A stretch of 64,000 nt of DNA from Hyaloraphidium curvatum. Taxonomy: Eukaryota > Monoblepharomycota > Hyaloraphidiomycetes > Hyaloraphidiales > Hyaloraphidiaceae. Under the pieces are notes generated by a model. That model searched no databases. It had not been told where the DNA came from and saw nothing but the letters and a program-made list of their open reading frames with translations. Both the position numbers and the translations under genes were made by a program. The first letter of the stretch is position 1. Every line of letters starts with the position of its first letter. The stretch covers positions 124,001-188,000 of the forward strand of contig JAIVFI010000034.1 in assembly GCA_025558095.1 (NCBI GenBank). Reading direction: 5' to 3'. Positions 10,501-21,006 of the stretch are shown in pieces.

Positions 10501-11283
10501 AGCCTGATCACGTGGGCCGTGACCTCGGACGACTGGTCCGTCGCCGACACCAGCGGCCTGTACGACGTCACCGGCGCCCTGCAGCACATCGACGCCCAGC
10601 TCAACACGCGGAACCAGGGCCTGGTCAACCGAACCGTCGGGGACACCATCCTCAACCACGACGTCCTCTACGGCACCGTGTACAACCTGACCGCGCCCCT
10701 GATCGACCTCCTCCGCTCGCGCGGGTACCAGCTCACCACGGTGGCGTCCTGCCTGGGCGACCCGGAGCCGTACAAGGACGACGACCCGCTCGCCGGCGTG
10801 GGCGTGCAGCTCGGCCGGCGCGGCGCCCCCGCGCACGACCGCAGCGGGACCGTGCCGCACCTCCTGCGGGACAGGGCGCTCCGCGCGGCGCGGGAGGAGG
10901 AGGCGAGGGTCAGACTGGCGGAGCGGTGCGGGGAGCGGGAGCGCCGGCTCGAGGCCCGGCGGGCGCAGATGGAGGCGCAGAGGGCGGCGCAGGTCCCGCC
11001 GGTGCAGGTTCTGCAGGCAGGGGGGTACTCGGCGGGGGCGGTCGTGGGGGCCGTCATGGTCGGCGTGCTCGCCGGTGCCGCGGCCGCGGTCGCGGCGCTT
11101 CCGGGGCACCGCCCCGTGCGCGTCCGCGGATCCCGGCCGCACGCGCCGACGCCGGAGCCCCGGCACTCGGACGTGGGGCCGCAGGACGTGCTCCACGTTG
11201 CCGCGGTGCCGCAGCCCGCGATCAAGGGGAAGCTGACGAAGCGGACCTCGACGGGCGAGGACGGGGCGTGGGACAGCGCATGA
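7552..11283 (+). CDS. Membrane-anchored chitin/polysaccharide deacetylase with three hevein-type modules
   Basis: Five exons: 7552-8972, 9030-9096, 9158-9529, about 9581-10261, and 10318-11283, giving about 1168 residues. A signal peptide (MRAVLRAALFAALALL) precedes an uncharacterised 280-residue region ending in VDDVQVCGD and a Thr-rich linker. Three cysteine-rich chitin-binding (CBM18-like) modules follow, each with an NGRCG-like start, CCS and a G-[YF]-GKC end. The NodB deacetylase domain has TYDDGP, HTWSH, RPPFGDWD and ILNHD, the metal and catalytic motifs for removing acetyl groups from chitin. Near the C-terminus is one hydrophobic span (SAGAVVGAVMVGVLAG) with a basic tail, so the enzyme is probably displayed at the cell wall. 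The acceptor of intron 3 is uncertain (9580 or 9589). The C-terminal 90 residues before the anchor are Arg/Glu-rich helix. Confidence 0.9.
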   Translation: MRAVLRAALFAALALLCRPAAADPRRRQLAGVGAALAPPPPPAGSDASALAPRADAPPPGCGASACAVSLGFDDSAVAATAPGPQYAFPFPPGTAPGTAGTYRGLALLGFGLLDAAQTAASYAAADPAAAALWPAYVGSPPNALYVDPAFALVAVGLEAYVASLSAAPSQPAGWTFALSALSLTALRPADIAPPGTSAPPSVVFSSRVVINGYASGQQLYSLPVALSFGVRTTVDVLSLIAAAQTDPLAPLNATAVQVDRVDLLVYSSALVVDDVQVCGDPGSPQPQPVASGIETAFCPATPTTTTTTATTDTGTTDTGAPTQTPTGQPTDVPTTTTVSATRQTITVSSGQPVFVPCAEYPVSTNGRCGSAFGSRCPDGFCCSIASYCQDDGGNNGAPWCDAGCQRGYGKCWANVTDPAAYSCPTPSATATYQLTSISSATPVYMPCPGYEVTTNALCGAQNGNRRCPGELCCRLVARPCTDRPEAHPACLCSQYGYCQDDGGNSGPPWCGAGCQVRLSAAPRAGAAPLIPPAPTDRLRQVLRRRRPRLDAVPLPGRHPSSDVGGEQHHRAHGHGQDHHHQEGHDDKVHHDAEPNRDDLGRADIHHPEPKHKIPGQQGRPLRVRLRYAVPHGPVLLQRRVLRGRREDRRAGLVRAAELPSGGSGRELGPFVRLLTAASPGLRQVLRRLATRATERVLRRTRRISRHLRDAKVQERPALLLDRHHAPCRPGLARQCSRHVQEPPLGDVDRAQRQPDLCQHDRSHDGRGLRAPHRALAPAVRLPRRRGAVPSRRTQGFRQHPGHRGSGPQRHRVLLHRPRRLRRARAALGHPRPLRLPRRARDLRLQGQARGHHLRRRTVHVHGRAHGRAGCQGRQSDVLRRRGQELSDRGLLPDARSDDPRGAPGGPRALSFLPPHPAKPAPQIGLHTWSHVSIPYQPDAVLIEEMGRIENSVYAATGLRPRYMRPPFGDWDARSATTMGSLGYSLITWAVTSDDWSVADTSGLYDVTGALQHIDAQLNTRNQGLVNRTVGDTILNHDVLYGTVYNLTAPLIDLLRSRGYQLTTVASCLGDPEPYKDDDPLAGVGVQLGRRGAPAHDRSGTVPHLLRDRALRAAREEEARVRLAERCGERERRLEARRAQMEAQRAAQVPPVQVLQAGGYSAGAVVGAVMVGVLAGAAAAVAALPGHRPVRVRGSRPHAPTPEPRHSDVGPQDVLHVAAVPQPAIKGKLTKRTSTGEDGAWDSA

Positions 11284-11632
11284 ATGCGCAGCCGGTTGCG
11301 CAGGAACCTTGTCTATAGCTAATCGACTTTGCAATGCGATAGAATGCATTCCACGCATTTCGGAGCTTCGATATTAAAAGATCCGCCGGGACAAAGGGCC
11401 TCTGACGGACAGTTGGCCCAGGACCGAATCCAGACGAGTGATTGCGCCGACAGCAGTGAGCGGTACAACTTCACAGCAATCTTCGCAATTGATCAGGAAT
11501 CAACGCCCGTGTTCTGCGTGCTGCGCAACCAAGGGTCGAGTGCTCCATTGGCAATGTGGAGGACCGCGTGAGGCGTAGCAATCTCAAACAGGGCCTCTTG
11601 ATTACACCGTCTCTGCGTCCAGGGGTTCATCC
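11284..11632. other. Intergenic region
   Basis: About 350 bases of lower GC content than the genes around it. No convincing exon was found. It could hold a 5' exon of the doubtful gene that follows. Confidence 0.3.
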
Positions 11633-12265
11633 TTGTCGAAGCCCAAAGAGAAGGGACTCGAGTCCAAGGGATGGACAAGGCGGCATTACGATTGCCTGGA
11701 GGGCGCCTGGGCGCGCATCTGGATCTTTTTCGGGGACGAGAGCCGTCCGCGGTACAGCCTACGGTGCGTGGTTCCGGCGCCGATTGCGCAGCTGGAGCGC
11801 GCCGATCAGGAAGCCTGGCTCAGGGACAAGAACGACGATCCCCGCAGCTACTTCCACGAGGTGGGAACTTTGCGTCGCGTCTTGGACTGGCCCAGACATG
11901 ACTGACCCGCACCGGGCATCCAGCAAACCACGACTTCCGGGATCCGCATGAGGTTCGAGTACCACCGTTCGGACGACTTTGTCTGCGGGGTGGATCTGGA
12001 GTCCATCCGTCTCCTCTACGTGCTTCTGAAGCGCTGGTGGAGTAGGTGGGCGCTCTCGCGCGCGTCGGTGAAACCCCCACCCGAAGGCGATGCCGGATTC
12101 TGGGGCACCACACCCGTGGACAGCACGGACAACGGCATCTGCCGCCTTTGCCACATGGCGGGGCCCGAGGACGAGGGGCACGAAAGGAGCGATTGTCCCA
12201 ACAGATGGAAGCCCCTGAATGCCGACGGGAAGGACGAGGTCTTGATCGGCGGGTTAGGCCAATGA
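11633..12265 (+). CDS. Doubtful small gene with a zinc-knuckle-like motif
   Basis: One frame is open from about 11633 to 11860 (GWTRRHYDCLEGAWARIW, then PRYSLRCVVPAPIAQLE). It continues in the same frame from 11924 to a stop at 12263-12265. The gap between contains an in-frame TGA, but it is bounded by GTGGGA and CATCCAG and is 63 nt long, so it reads as an intron. The second exon ends with CRLCHMAGPEDEGH and SDC, a Cys-Cys-His-Cys arrangement reminiscent of a zinc knuckle but with a longer loop. No ATG is present at the 5' end of the frame, so a first exon is missing or this is a relic. I do not recognise a family. Confidence 0.35.
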
Positions 12266-12452
12266 GTTCTCGTGGTTGGTATCTTGTGTAAGCTATTGCA
12301 AAGACGATAAGCGCGGTGGAGCAGCCCAGTTGTTTATCCCCCGTTCCTCATCATCCGCCGGCACTTCTCAGAGAAACTGCTCGCAAGCTGCTTTCCTTTC
12401 TTCCTGAGTCCAATCCTGCTCCAGCGACTTTGCCTTCGGACTCTTTTGCGCG

Positions 12453-12971
12453 ATGGAGATCCGCGATGCCGCCGCGGGAGACATCCCCGCGATTACCGCC
12501 ATCTACGCGTCGCACGTGCTCCACGGCACCGGCACCTTCGAGGAGATTCCTCCCTCGGAATCGGACATGCTAACCCGCATGGAAGGCGTGCAGAGCCAGG
12601 GATGGCCGTGGCTCGTGGCCGAGGACGCGTCGGGTGTCCTGGGCTACGCGTATTTCGCGCAGTTCCGGCCGCGGTCTGCTTATCGGCACACGGCAGAGAA
12701 TGCAATCTACGTCCGCGCGGACGCACAGCGGCGCGGCGTGGGCGGGGCGCTGCTAAGGGCGCTGCTGGAGAGGGCCGAGAAAGCGGGGTTCCGCCAGATT
12801 CTCGCCGTCATCGGGGATTCGGGCAATGCGGGCAGCATCGGACTGCATGGTTCTTTGGGATTTCGGCACGTCGGCGTCTTCAAGTCGGTCGGGCTCAAGT
12901 TCGGGCGCTGGCTCGACGTGGTGATGATGCAGAAGGAGCTCGGGGAGGGCCATGCGACGATGCCGAGCTAA
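12453..12971 (+). CDS. GNAT N-acetyltransferase, phosphinothricin/methionine-sulfoximine acetyltransferase type
   Basis: Single exon of 172 residues with ATG at 12453. The sequence follows the bar/pat/MnaT family from end to end: start MEIRDAAAGDIPAITAIYASHV, then GTGTFEEIPPS, the acceptor-side VLGYAYFAQFRPRSAYRHTAE, the acetyl-CoA loop QRRGVGGALL, and the end SIGLHGSLGFRHVGVFKSVG. Such enzymes acetylate the free amino group of amino-acid analogues, using acetyl-CoA, in the cytosol. Length matches the family (170-180). The absence of introns and the strong resemblance to bacterial members make horizontal origin possible, though fungi carry many such genes. Confidence 0.9.
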   Translation: MEIRDAAAGDIPAITAIYASHVLHGTGTFEEIPPSESDMLTRMEGVQSQGWPWLVAEDASGVLGYAYFAQFRPRSAYRHTAENAIYVRADAQRRGVGGALLRALLERAEKAGFRQILAVIGDSGNAGSIGLHGSLGFRHVGVFKSVGLKFGRWLDVVMMQKELGEGHATMPS

Positions 12972-13302
12972 CTAGTTGATGCTCTGAGGCTACTCGAAGG
13001 TCGAAGACGGCAAAGAAAGCGCCGTATGATGTTACAAGTGCTTTGGCGTCGAACGGCCACAAAGGCGGAAGCCCCTATAGTGGCTACCGGTTCCGAGTTC
13101 CGATGCCCGGCTCCGCCCCAGGATCACATGCATCGCCGACCATCCGAGCATCTTCAGACAAATGAGATTCCATTGCGAACATAGTTCCCCGCTTTACTTC
13201 CTTCAACTATTGTTGCTGCTCGTGCAAGTTCGGCCGGGCGTTCGGATCGATCGGACTCCGCACTGGTAAACCTTTTTCCATCCGCCCACCCCGTCCCCCA
13301 CG
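12972..13302. other. Intergenic region
   Basis: About 330 bases between the acetyltransferase and the next gene. Nothing recognisable was seen beyond an expected promoter. Confidence 0.35.
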
Positions 13303-14327
13303 ATGCCCGGCACCGCTGCGCCCGCCGCCGCGCTCCTTGCCGCTGCCGCCATGTCTTTTGTCCAGGCCGCCCACGCAGGTGAGCGCGCGCGCGATGTTCC
13401 GCGGCCGCCGGCTCATTGTGCCGCCAGCTCCCCGAGTGTTCGCGGGCGACGAGGACGTCGCGCGGCTGGTCCGGCTGCACAGGCGGCAGGGCGAGTCGCC
13501 GCAGGGAGGTGCGTCCGCTGCCCGCCGTGCCGCCCGCCCCCCCCTGACCCCGCCGTGCCGTCGTCGCCAACCCGCCCCGCCTGAACGCCCGACCCCCAGC
13601 CGCTATCATCATCGCCCTGATTATCGTCGGCGTCGTCGCCCTCGTCATCGGGCTCACCTTCGTCTGGCTGCGCGGGAACAAGAAGAGGCAGGCGTGGTGC
13701 CGGAAAAACTTCTGCTGCTGCCTGCCCCCGCCGAAGGAGATCCCGGACGACGCGCCCGTCTACAACGGATATGTGGGTTACCGTGGCGGCGATCCGCAAC
13801 CTTCAGTGGCCTGACTGCCGCGCCCCTGCCGAATTTTCCTCCGCCGCCTCCCCCGCCAGGGCGAGCGCATTGATCCCACCGCCAAGGTCGAGCTGCCCCA
13901 GTGGCAGGTCGAGCAGCAGGCCGCGGGCAAGATGTCCGCCGCCGAGGCCATCGCGCTCATGGAGCAGCAGGCAAAGCAGGGCCAGGTGCAGGGCGCCAAC
14001 CTTGCCTTCGAGGTCCCGTCGGTGCAGGCACTCCAGCAGACCACGGGCTACCACGCCGAGGAACTGCGCGGCACCAAGGTCGCCGCGGATCTGGGCCTGG
14101 AGGAGGCCGCCGCCAAGGCGTCGGCCGCCGTGCCTGAGGCCGTCGAAGACGCCTCGGCGGCCGTCGCCGGCGCCGCCGGGCAAGGAACCAAGATCGCCAG
14201 CGACGCTGTGAACCAGGGGGCCCAGGCCGTGACTGACGCCGCCAACCAGGGCGTGCAGGCCGTCAACAACGCCGTGAACCAGGGAGCCGATGTGGTGACC
14301 CAGGCTGCCGCGACGGTCACCAAGTAG
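13303..14327 (+). CDS. Single-pass membrane protein with LEA-like 11-residue repeats
   Basis: Four exons: 13303-13378, 13428-13508, 13600-13772 and 13860-14327, giving 265 residues. The start MPGTAAPAAALLAAAAMSFVQAAHA looks like a signal peptide. A short linker leads to a strong transmembrane helix (AIIIALIIVGVVALVIGLTF) and a basic/cysteine stretch (NKKRQAWCRKNFCCC) on its far side. The long last exon is Ala/Gln/Val-rich and highly helical. Its last 45 residues contain about three 11-residue repeats of the type AVNQGAQAVTD, AANQGVQAVNN, AVNQGADVVTQ, like group-3 LEA or apolipoprotein repeats that coat membranes. Function is unknown. The four-exon frame closes exactly, which supports the model. 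Confidence 0.75.
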
Positions 14328-14510
14328 AGGGACTGATCTCTTCGCCAATCACTTGACTGGTTATGGGCTCGCGCGAGCTTTGTGAAATCGTACCATGTAT
14401 GAAGCCGAAAGATACACGCCTTAGGTCATCGCAGTCGGCCGTCCTCCGGGGAGGGAAGGTCGCTGGGATCGAATGTTCGTCGTTCGGCTTTCCCTCCCTG
14501 ACACTATACG

Positions 14511-16443
14511 ATGTCTCCCGCGCCGGACCCCACGATTCCGTACGATGGAGACCCGGAACATCCGGTGGACCCGTCTTGTATGGACTCTGAAGAAACGGTC
14601 GCGGTTGCGTCGGGCCCGCGAGGGTCCGATGGGCCAGGGATACCGCCTCCGTCCGTCATCTCCGAGGAGGACGTCGGGGATCCCCCGCCCAAAGAGGAGC
14701 CCATCTCGGCATCGGAAAAGCGGGACAAGGATCCCGAGGGGGCAGCGCCGGGTTCCGCACCGGCATTACCCCCCACGGACGTCGGCTATGTGGGTGGCCG
14801 TGTCTTCCGGGCGTCGAGCACCCGCTGAAGGAGACTCGCTGCAGGCCTGGGTCATCGTCGCGTGCTCCTTCTTGATGCAAGCGTTCACGCTGGGCATGCA
14901 GGTCTCCTTCGGACCTTTTCTCCGTGAGCCTCCATCGCCCACGCACGTCGCGCCCGAGTCCTCACGACGGTGCCTCTCCTTTCGTCCTCCGACCAACTCG
15001 ATGGCTCTCATCATCACCACGCTCGCTGGACTTTTCTCCAGGTTATTTCCTCAACAACCAGACCTTCGGCACCTCCTCTAACCTGCAGCTCGCCCTCGTC
15101 TCCTCCCTGTCCTCCGGGATAACATTTGCCGCCGGCCCCTGGACGGGCCGCCTCGCCGAAAAGATCGGCTTCCGCACCACGGCCGCCATCGGTGCCCTCC
15201 TCGTCTGCTCCGCGCTGCAGATCGCGAGCCTGGCGACCCAGCTCTGGCACCTGTACCTCTCCTTCTCCCTGATCGGCGGGATCGGCGTCTCGTTCAGCTT
15301 CATCCCCGCGGCGGCCATCGTCCCGCAGTGGTTCCAGAAGCGGATGGGCCTGGCGATCGGGATCTCGGTGGCAGGGAGCGGGATCGGCGCCCTGGTGCTG
15401 AACCCGCTGCAACAGCTCATGATGGACCGGCTCTCTTGGCAGTGGGCGTTCAGGGTGGACGGTTTCATTTCGCTGGTCATGGGCCTCGTCGGAGCGGCTC
15501 TGATCCGGACTCGGTTGCCCCACGTGGCGAGGAAAGCGGGGATCAAGAACATGTTTGACGTGGGTTGTTGTGCATGCCTGATTTCTTGAAAGGAGGTTGA
15601 CTAGAGGCGGGCACGCCTGCTCGACCAGTTTGGGCGCTTCAAAGACTTCACCTTTGTCCGAGTTTATGTAATGTGCTTGGTGTCTGGACTCGGGGTAGGT
15701 TTCCAGACGCCTTTCGTGAGAAACACCATTCCCTAATCAGCTCCCATACAGTATTTCGTAGTGTTTTTGTTTCTCCCAGCGTATGGCGGAACGATCGGTG
15801 TGAGCCCGAGCTTGGCCGCGCTCACGGTCGGAATCGCCAACGGGGTCGGGGCCTTTGGCCGGATCTTCACGGGGTGTGTAACCCTTCCTCCACCTGCGCA
15901 ACTTATCGGCGCTAACGCCTCCTTTCCAGCTTCATCGCCGACTACGTCGGCGCCATGAACGTCTGGCTCGCGAGCTTCTACGTTGCATCCCTCCTGGTCC
16001 TGCTGCTGTGGACCAACGCCAAGGTGTTCGGGGTCTACCTGACCTTTGCCATCCTCTTCGGGCTCGCGGGCAACAGCTACACCAGCCTGTACACGCTGAA
16101 CGCGGCGAGGATCTGGGGAGCGCAGGGGCAGGCGAGCCTCCTGGGGCTGCTGTACACCGCGTTGATCTGGTAGGTGGCTTCCGACCCCTGGCCCCCGCCG
16201 TGCCTCATCTAGTCATCGTGTTTCAGGGGCTCGCTGCTCGGACCCGTGATCGGGGGCGGCATCCTCGACGCCGGGGCGACGACCGCGCCGGACGGGACAA
16301 AGACCTTCAACTACCTCGGCCTGCAGCTCTTTTCCGGCTTCACGCAGCTCGCCGGCGCCACCATCCTGCTCTGGGTGCGCATCGAGTTCGGCGCCAAGAA
16401 GGGCGGAAAGGGCTGGTGGAACGGGTTGTGGATGAAGATCTGA
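14511..16443 (+). CDS. MFS monocarboxylate-porter-type transporter (paralogue 1)
   Basis: Seven exons: 14511-14789, 14845-14923, 15042-15559, 15629-15694, 15752-15873, 15930-16169 and 16227-16443, giving 506 residues. A hydrophilic, acidic N-terminus of about 90 residues ends in DVGY, spliced to AWVIVACSF, the family's first transmembrane helix. Twelve helices are expected. Between helices 2 and 3 is the MFS A-loop (GPWTGRLAEKIGFR). The end EFGAKKGG...WNGLWMKI is shared with the second copy at 24.9 kb. Fungal members of this family carry monocarboxylates, riboflavin or related compounds; the substrate here cannot be read from sequence. It probably sits in the plasma membrane. Intron positions match the paralogue except near the end (see findings). 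Confidence 0.88.
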
Positions 16444-16569
16444 GCCCCTGCCTCTCTTGAAGGGGCCAGGGATCCGGCGCGAAAGAGACAGAGCGTTCCA
16501 TTCGCACTAGCTAGATCCAGAATACAAAACGCAAATAGGTCCTTTTTCGCCCGGACCGCGCCGGCATAA

Positions 16570-19500
16570 TCATCCCTCGGACCCGCCCATGCGCGCCTGC
16601 AGCTCGCCCCAGAACCGCTTCAGGGTGGCGACGAGCTCGGGGACCTTGAGCGGCTTGCCCAGGAAGCCGTCCTGCAAGCAGACGTCAAGGGCTGTCCGTG
16701 GCGAAGTGGCAAGAGGACCCACCATCCCGACCTCGAGGCACTTGTCCTGATCCTCCTGGAACACGCTGGCGCTCATCGCCACGATGAACGGCTGCAGCCT
16801 CGCCGCGCCGCTCAGGTCGGGCGACTTGCGCAGGAGCTCCGTCGCTTCGAACCCGTCGCAGATCCTGGCGGCACGAACGTCAACTTCCGGCATCCCGAAC
16901 TCAGCGGCGGGGCCACCCACGGCATCTGCACGTCCATGAAGACGAGGTCGAACGGGTTCCCGAGCTTGGCGGCCTCGACGACCTTGTCGTAGCACTCCTT
17001 GCCGTTGCCCGCCACCACCGTGTCCTTGTACCCGAGCTTGGACAGCAGCCGGAGGATGAGCTTCTGGTTCAGCGGCTGCCCGTGACTGCGCGTCAGCACC
17101 GCGCGGCGAGCGCAACGGAATGCGCGGCCCACGTTGTCCTCCGCCACGATCAGCCGCAGCGGCGCGTTGTACGCCACCTCCCCCTGCTCCGCCCCGGAGA
17201 TGCCCTGCGCCGCCGCGAACCCCAGCTTCCTCGGCGGCTGGGCCGGACCGTCGGCCGACCCCGTCGCGCTGTTCGCCAGGCTCCCCGACGAAACGCGCCT
17301 GACCACCTCGGGCGGCACCGCCAGCGGCACCTCGAAAAAGAAGCGCGACCCCGAGCGCCCCGGCTCGTCCGAACTCTCGACGTCCATGCGCCCGCCCATG
17401 AGCTCCACCAGCCCCTTGCTGATGGCCAGCCCGAGCCCCGTGCCGCCGAACTTGCGCGAGATGCTCGCGTCCGCCTGCGCGAAGCTCTGGAACAGCTTGG
17501 CCCTCCCGGCGGCGGAGATCCCGATCCCCGTGTCGCGCACGGAAAAGGCGACCATGTACGACGGCGGGCGCTCCGGCGGGGCGAGGGAGCCCGAGGCGCC
17601 AGCGCCGCCGCCGGAGGAGCCGCTGCCCCCGGAGAGCCGGCCGAGGTTGCTGCCCGGCCTGCCCGGCGCCGCCGCGACGCCGCCGCTCGACACGCGGAGC
17701 TCGACGTGCCCGCCGGAGGGGGTGAACTTGAGCGCGTTGGAGAGCATGTTGTTGAGCACCTGCCGCCGGCCGTGAGACGCGCCGCCGCCGGGCCGCCGCG
17801 CGAAACGCACCTGCTTGATCCTCTCCACGTCCCCCGTCACCACCCTCGGCACCCCCTCCTCCACCTCGGCATCCACCCTCACCCCCTTCCTCGTCCCCTG
17901 CATCTTCCAGATCATCCCCAGGGAGCCCACCACCTCCCTCAGGTCGAACGCTGCGAGCTCCAGCTCGGCCTTGCCGGCATCCAGCTTGGACCAGTCGAGG
18001 AACTCGTTGACGATCGAGTGCAGCGATTCGGAGCAGTCCCGGATGGCCTTGAGCAGGTCCCGCTGGTCCTGCGACAGGCCGGGGGTGACGTCCAGCAGCG
18101 CCGCGAAGCCGAGGAGGCCGTGCAGCGGGGTGCGGACCTCGTGGCTGATGGTGGACTGCGGGCCGACGGTCGGTCCGTCAGCCCGGGGAACCGACCGCGC
18201 CGGCATCCGCGGGAGGGACCCACCAGGAAATCCGCCTTCTGCCTGACCTCCCTCTCCCTCGCCTTTGCCCTCTCCTCCACCCTCTGCATCTCCCGCTGCA
18301 ACCCCGTCACGTCGTACATCACGAACCCCGCCCGCGTGCGGTCGCCCATCCTGAGCGTCGGATGGCCCGCCACGGCCGGGCCGGGGGCGGTGGGCGTGCC
18401 CGGGGGCAACGGGTAGCACGTGGTGCTCCACAGCCGCCCGGTGTCGGAGGGCGGGGGGGTGCCGGGGGTGTCGGCGGAGGGGTGGGGCGAGTAGTCGAAG
18501 CGGTAGGCGCGGACCATGCTGCGCGCGGATTCGAGGCCCGGGGGGTGGGTGCCGCCGCTGTTGCGGCGCTCGGGGAGGGAGGGGGCGGGGGTGGTCGCGT
18601 CGACGATGAAGGGCGAGTCGTCGCGCGGGTACTGCACGGAGCGGAGCATGTGGAGGTAGGTGAGGAAGGAGGCGTGCAGGGCCGGGGGAAGGGGCGCGCG
18701 GAGGGCGGAGGGGTGGAGGGTGCCGCCGGGGAGGGAGGGCGAGGCGGGGGTGCGCGGACCCGGGTGCAGGCTGCCGGTCGGGGAGAAGGCAGGCGGGAGG
18801 CCGGGGAAGAGCAGGCCGGCCTGGAGGGAGGGGGAAGAGGCGGAGACGGAGATGAAGCCGGGCGGGCCGCCGTCCATGGGCACGTGGCTCTCGAAGCGGT
18901 CCGCGCGCGCGGCGGCGGCGGTCCGGTGCGTGACCGCGTTGGCGGTCGGCGTGGTCATGCTCTCGGTGGAGCCGGCGCGGTGCACGCCGGAAAAGTAGTC
19001 CGTCGGCTCCGCGAACGCCGGCGGTTTGGGCGCGGGGAATGGGGGCAGATCGTCCTCGACGCCGTCGAGGTCGTCCGCCGAGATCCACGCGGCGCCAGAG
19101 GAGGACGCCATGGAGAGGGCGCCGCTCGCCGCCAGCGTGGACTGGCGCAGCGGGTGGCCGGTCGGCGGCCCGGGAGACGCCGCGGCAAAGGGGTTCAAGG
19201 AAGGCGAATAGAGGGGGGGCGCGAGGGCGCGCATGGCGGCCATCGCCGCGCGTGTCCGCGGAGTCATGTTCGGGTCGTCCGGCGAGGGGAAGGCCTGGCC
19301 GGGGGGGAGGTAGCCCGGCACGCCGACGGCGTAGGGGTTCGAGCACTCGACGAGCGTGACGTGGTGCCCGTCGTCCGAGAGCTCGATGATGCCGTGGACG
19401 AGCGGCATCGTGTGGAGGTACCTAGCCAGTGGGGGCGCGTTCAGCGGGTCGATTACTCAGGAATCGAAGCCGGCACCCACCTGTTCTTTCTTTCCACCTC

Positions 19501-20247
19501 GCTGGCCTTTGCGGCAAGCTGCTCCTTGAGGCGCGCGACCTCCGCCTCGAGCTCCCGCTCGCGGTCCGACGCGTGGGCCGGGTTGGCCGCGTACTGCGCC
19601 CCCGGCAGCGGGCCCGGCGAGCGCGGGAAGCCGCGGCCGAGGTCTGCACCGAATGTCCGAATGCCGTAGGGGAACAGCGGCGGGAAGTTTGGCACGAAGG
19701 ACGGCCGCTGGGCGGGCGGGCCGGGCCGCGCAGCCCTCGCGTCAGCCCGCTGCGGCGGTCCCGGCGGCCCGCCGTCCAGCTGAGAGGCGTCCTGTGTGGC
19801 GGCGGGGGGCTCGTCGGGCCCGCCGCCCGCGCCGCCGAAGGGGAACCCGCGCCGGCCGCCCGCCGCCGCGCCCCCCGCCGCCCGCCGGCCGCCCGCCGCG
19901 CCGCTGAGACAGTCCGCCGCGTCGGTTATGCCGCCGATCAGGGGCCCGCCCGGCCCGCCCAGGCCGGCAAAGGGGTTCGCCGCCGCGCCGCCCGCGTCCC
20001 CCCGCGCGCCCACGCCGCCCGCCGCGCCCCCCAGCGGCCCGGCCAGCCGCCCTTCCCCGGCAGCGGGGCTCAGGTCCAGCGCCGCCACCGCGGCCGCCGC
20101 CTCGTCGTCGCCCGCCACCAACCCGGACGCGCCGGCAAGCGTCCGCGACGAGCCCGCGTGCCCCACTCCGGAGCCGTCGGCAGCCTCCCCCTTGGCCGCA
20201 TACAGCGCCTCGAGCGCCGCCTGCACCGTGTCGCCGCCGCCGCCGCC
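16570..20247 (-). CDS. Hybrid sensor histidine kinase (PAS, HisKA, HATPase, receiver)
   Basis: Seven exons: 20247-19481, 19421-18224, 18155-17811, 17759-17133, 17075-16921, 16864-16723 and 16671-16570. They sum to 1111 residues with no frame break. Residues 1-210 are Gly/Ala-rich and disordered. A coiled coil (RERELEAEVARLKEQLAAKASEVE) follows. The start of a PAS domain (RYLHTMPLVHGIIELSDDGHH) is interrupted by about 300 low-complexity residues before its last strands (RAGFVMYDVTG). The phospho-accepting His is H660 in ISHEVRTPL. Next come the N box (NNMLSNALKFT), DTGIGI and GTGLGLAIS for ATP binding, then a receiver with phospho-Asp D1027 (FMDVQMP) and Lys in LGKPLK. It would pass phosphate to an HPt protein in osmotic or redox signalling. 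No transmembrane helix, so probably cytosolic. It diverges from panB. Confidence 0.92.
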
Positions 20248-21006
20248 CATCGCGGCTGGTCGGCGGCCGGCGATGACCGTAGGGACGTCCACCGATCGAA
20301 GCGGGCACCGGCAAAAAGGCCCTAACCCCGCACAGCCTCCGACCGCCGCCGCCGTCCGCCGCTTCTCGATCCGGAATGCGGGGCGCTGGAGAGGCACCGG
20401 CGAGCGGAGAAGCGGCCTGGACGTCGCAGGGGATTGGAGGCGGCGCGGGGTGATCGGCCGCCCACCTGGCACTTGGCAGCACGGGCACTGCGAGGTCGAG
20501 TTCCCATGATCGCCGCCCTTGCTGATGCGGATCTGGAGAAGACCAGCTGGGAGCTGAGTAGTCGAACTTCGTGCCTGATGAAGTCGATGAAGGTGATGGC
20601 GGTGGTCTGCCCTTCCTTGAACCTGGGCCCCACCGAGCCTCCCACCCCTTCGCAGTTCGAAACATCGACGCCCGGTTGCGGCGCCGGTTGATGTGTTTGA
20701 CGTGCATCCATGGCCCAGGAAGCACGGCATGCCCGCGACCCGGCCTAACCATCCCACGCTCCTCCGTTCGTTCGTCCGCAAAGGCGCCGACCGGCACATC
20801 CCACCCCGATCGGCCCATCCCCCTCCAACCAGCCATCCACGCCATCCACCATCGTCGCCCGTCCTCCCTGGCCCCGCCACCGGGCCAACTCCCTCGGCAC
20901 CCGGGTGTTTGTGGGACCGAATCCCACCCCCTTGGCTCCACAGCCACTCGCGACCGCCAGCGCACCCCCCTGCCGTCAACGTACCGGCGTCGTACGGTCG
21001 GCCGCG
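20248..21006. promoter_or_regulatory. Divergent promoter region between histidine kinase and panB
   Basis: About 760 bases separate the two divergent start codons. Frames here look like chance. One GTAGGGAC octamer lies near 20277, about 30 bases upstream of the kinase ATG. It is the only copy I noticed away from the surface-protein genes, so it may be fortuitous. Confidence 0.35.

Noticed and set aside
11861-11923. In-frame TGA as proof that the small gene at 11.6-12.3 kb is broken
   Set aside because: It lies inside a segment with GT...AG borders and normal intron size, so splicing explains it; the lack of an ATG remains the real doubt.
12453-12971. Calling the GNAT gene a recent bacterial transfer
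   Set aside because: Base composition matches its neighbours and fungal relatives exist; without a tree the claim is not supported.
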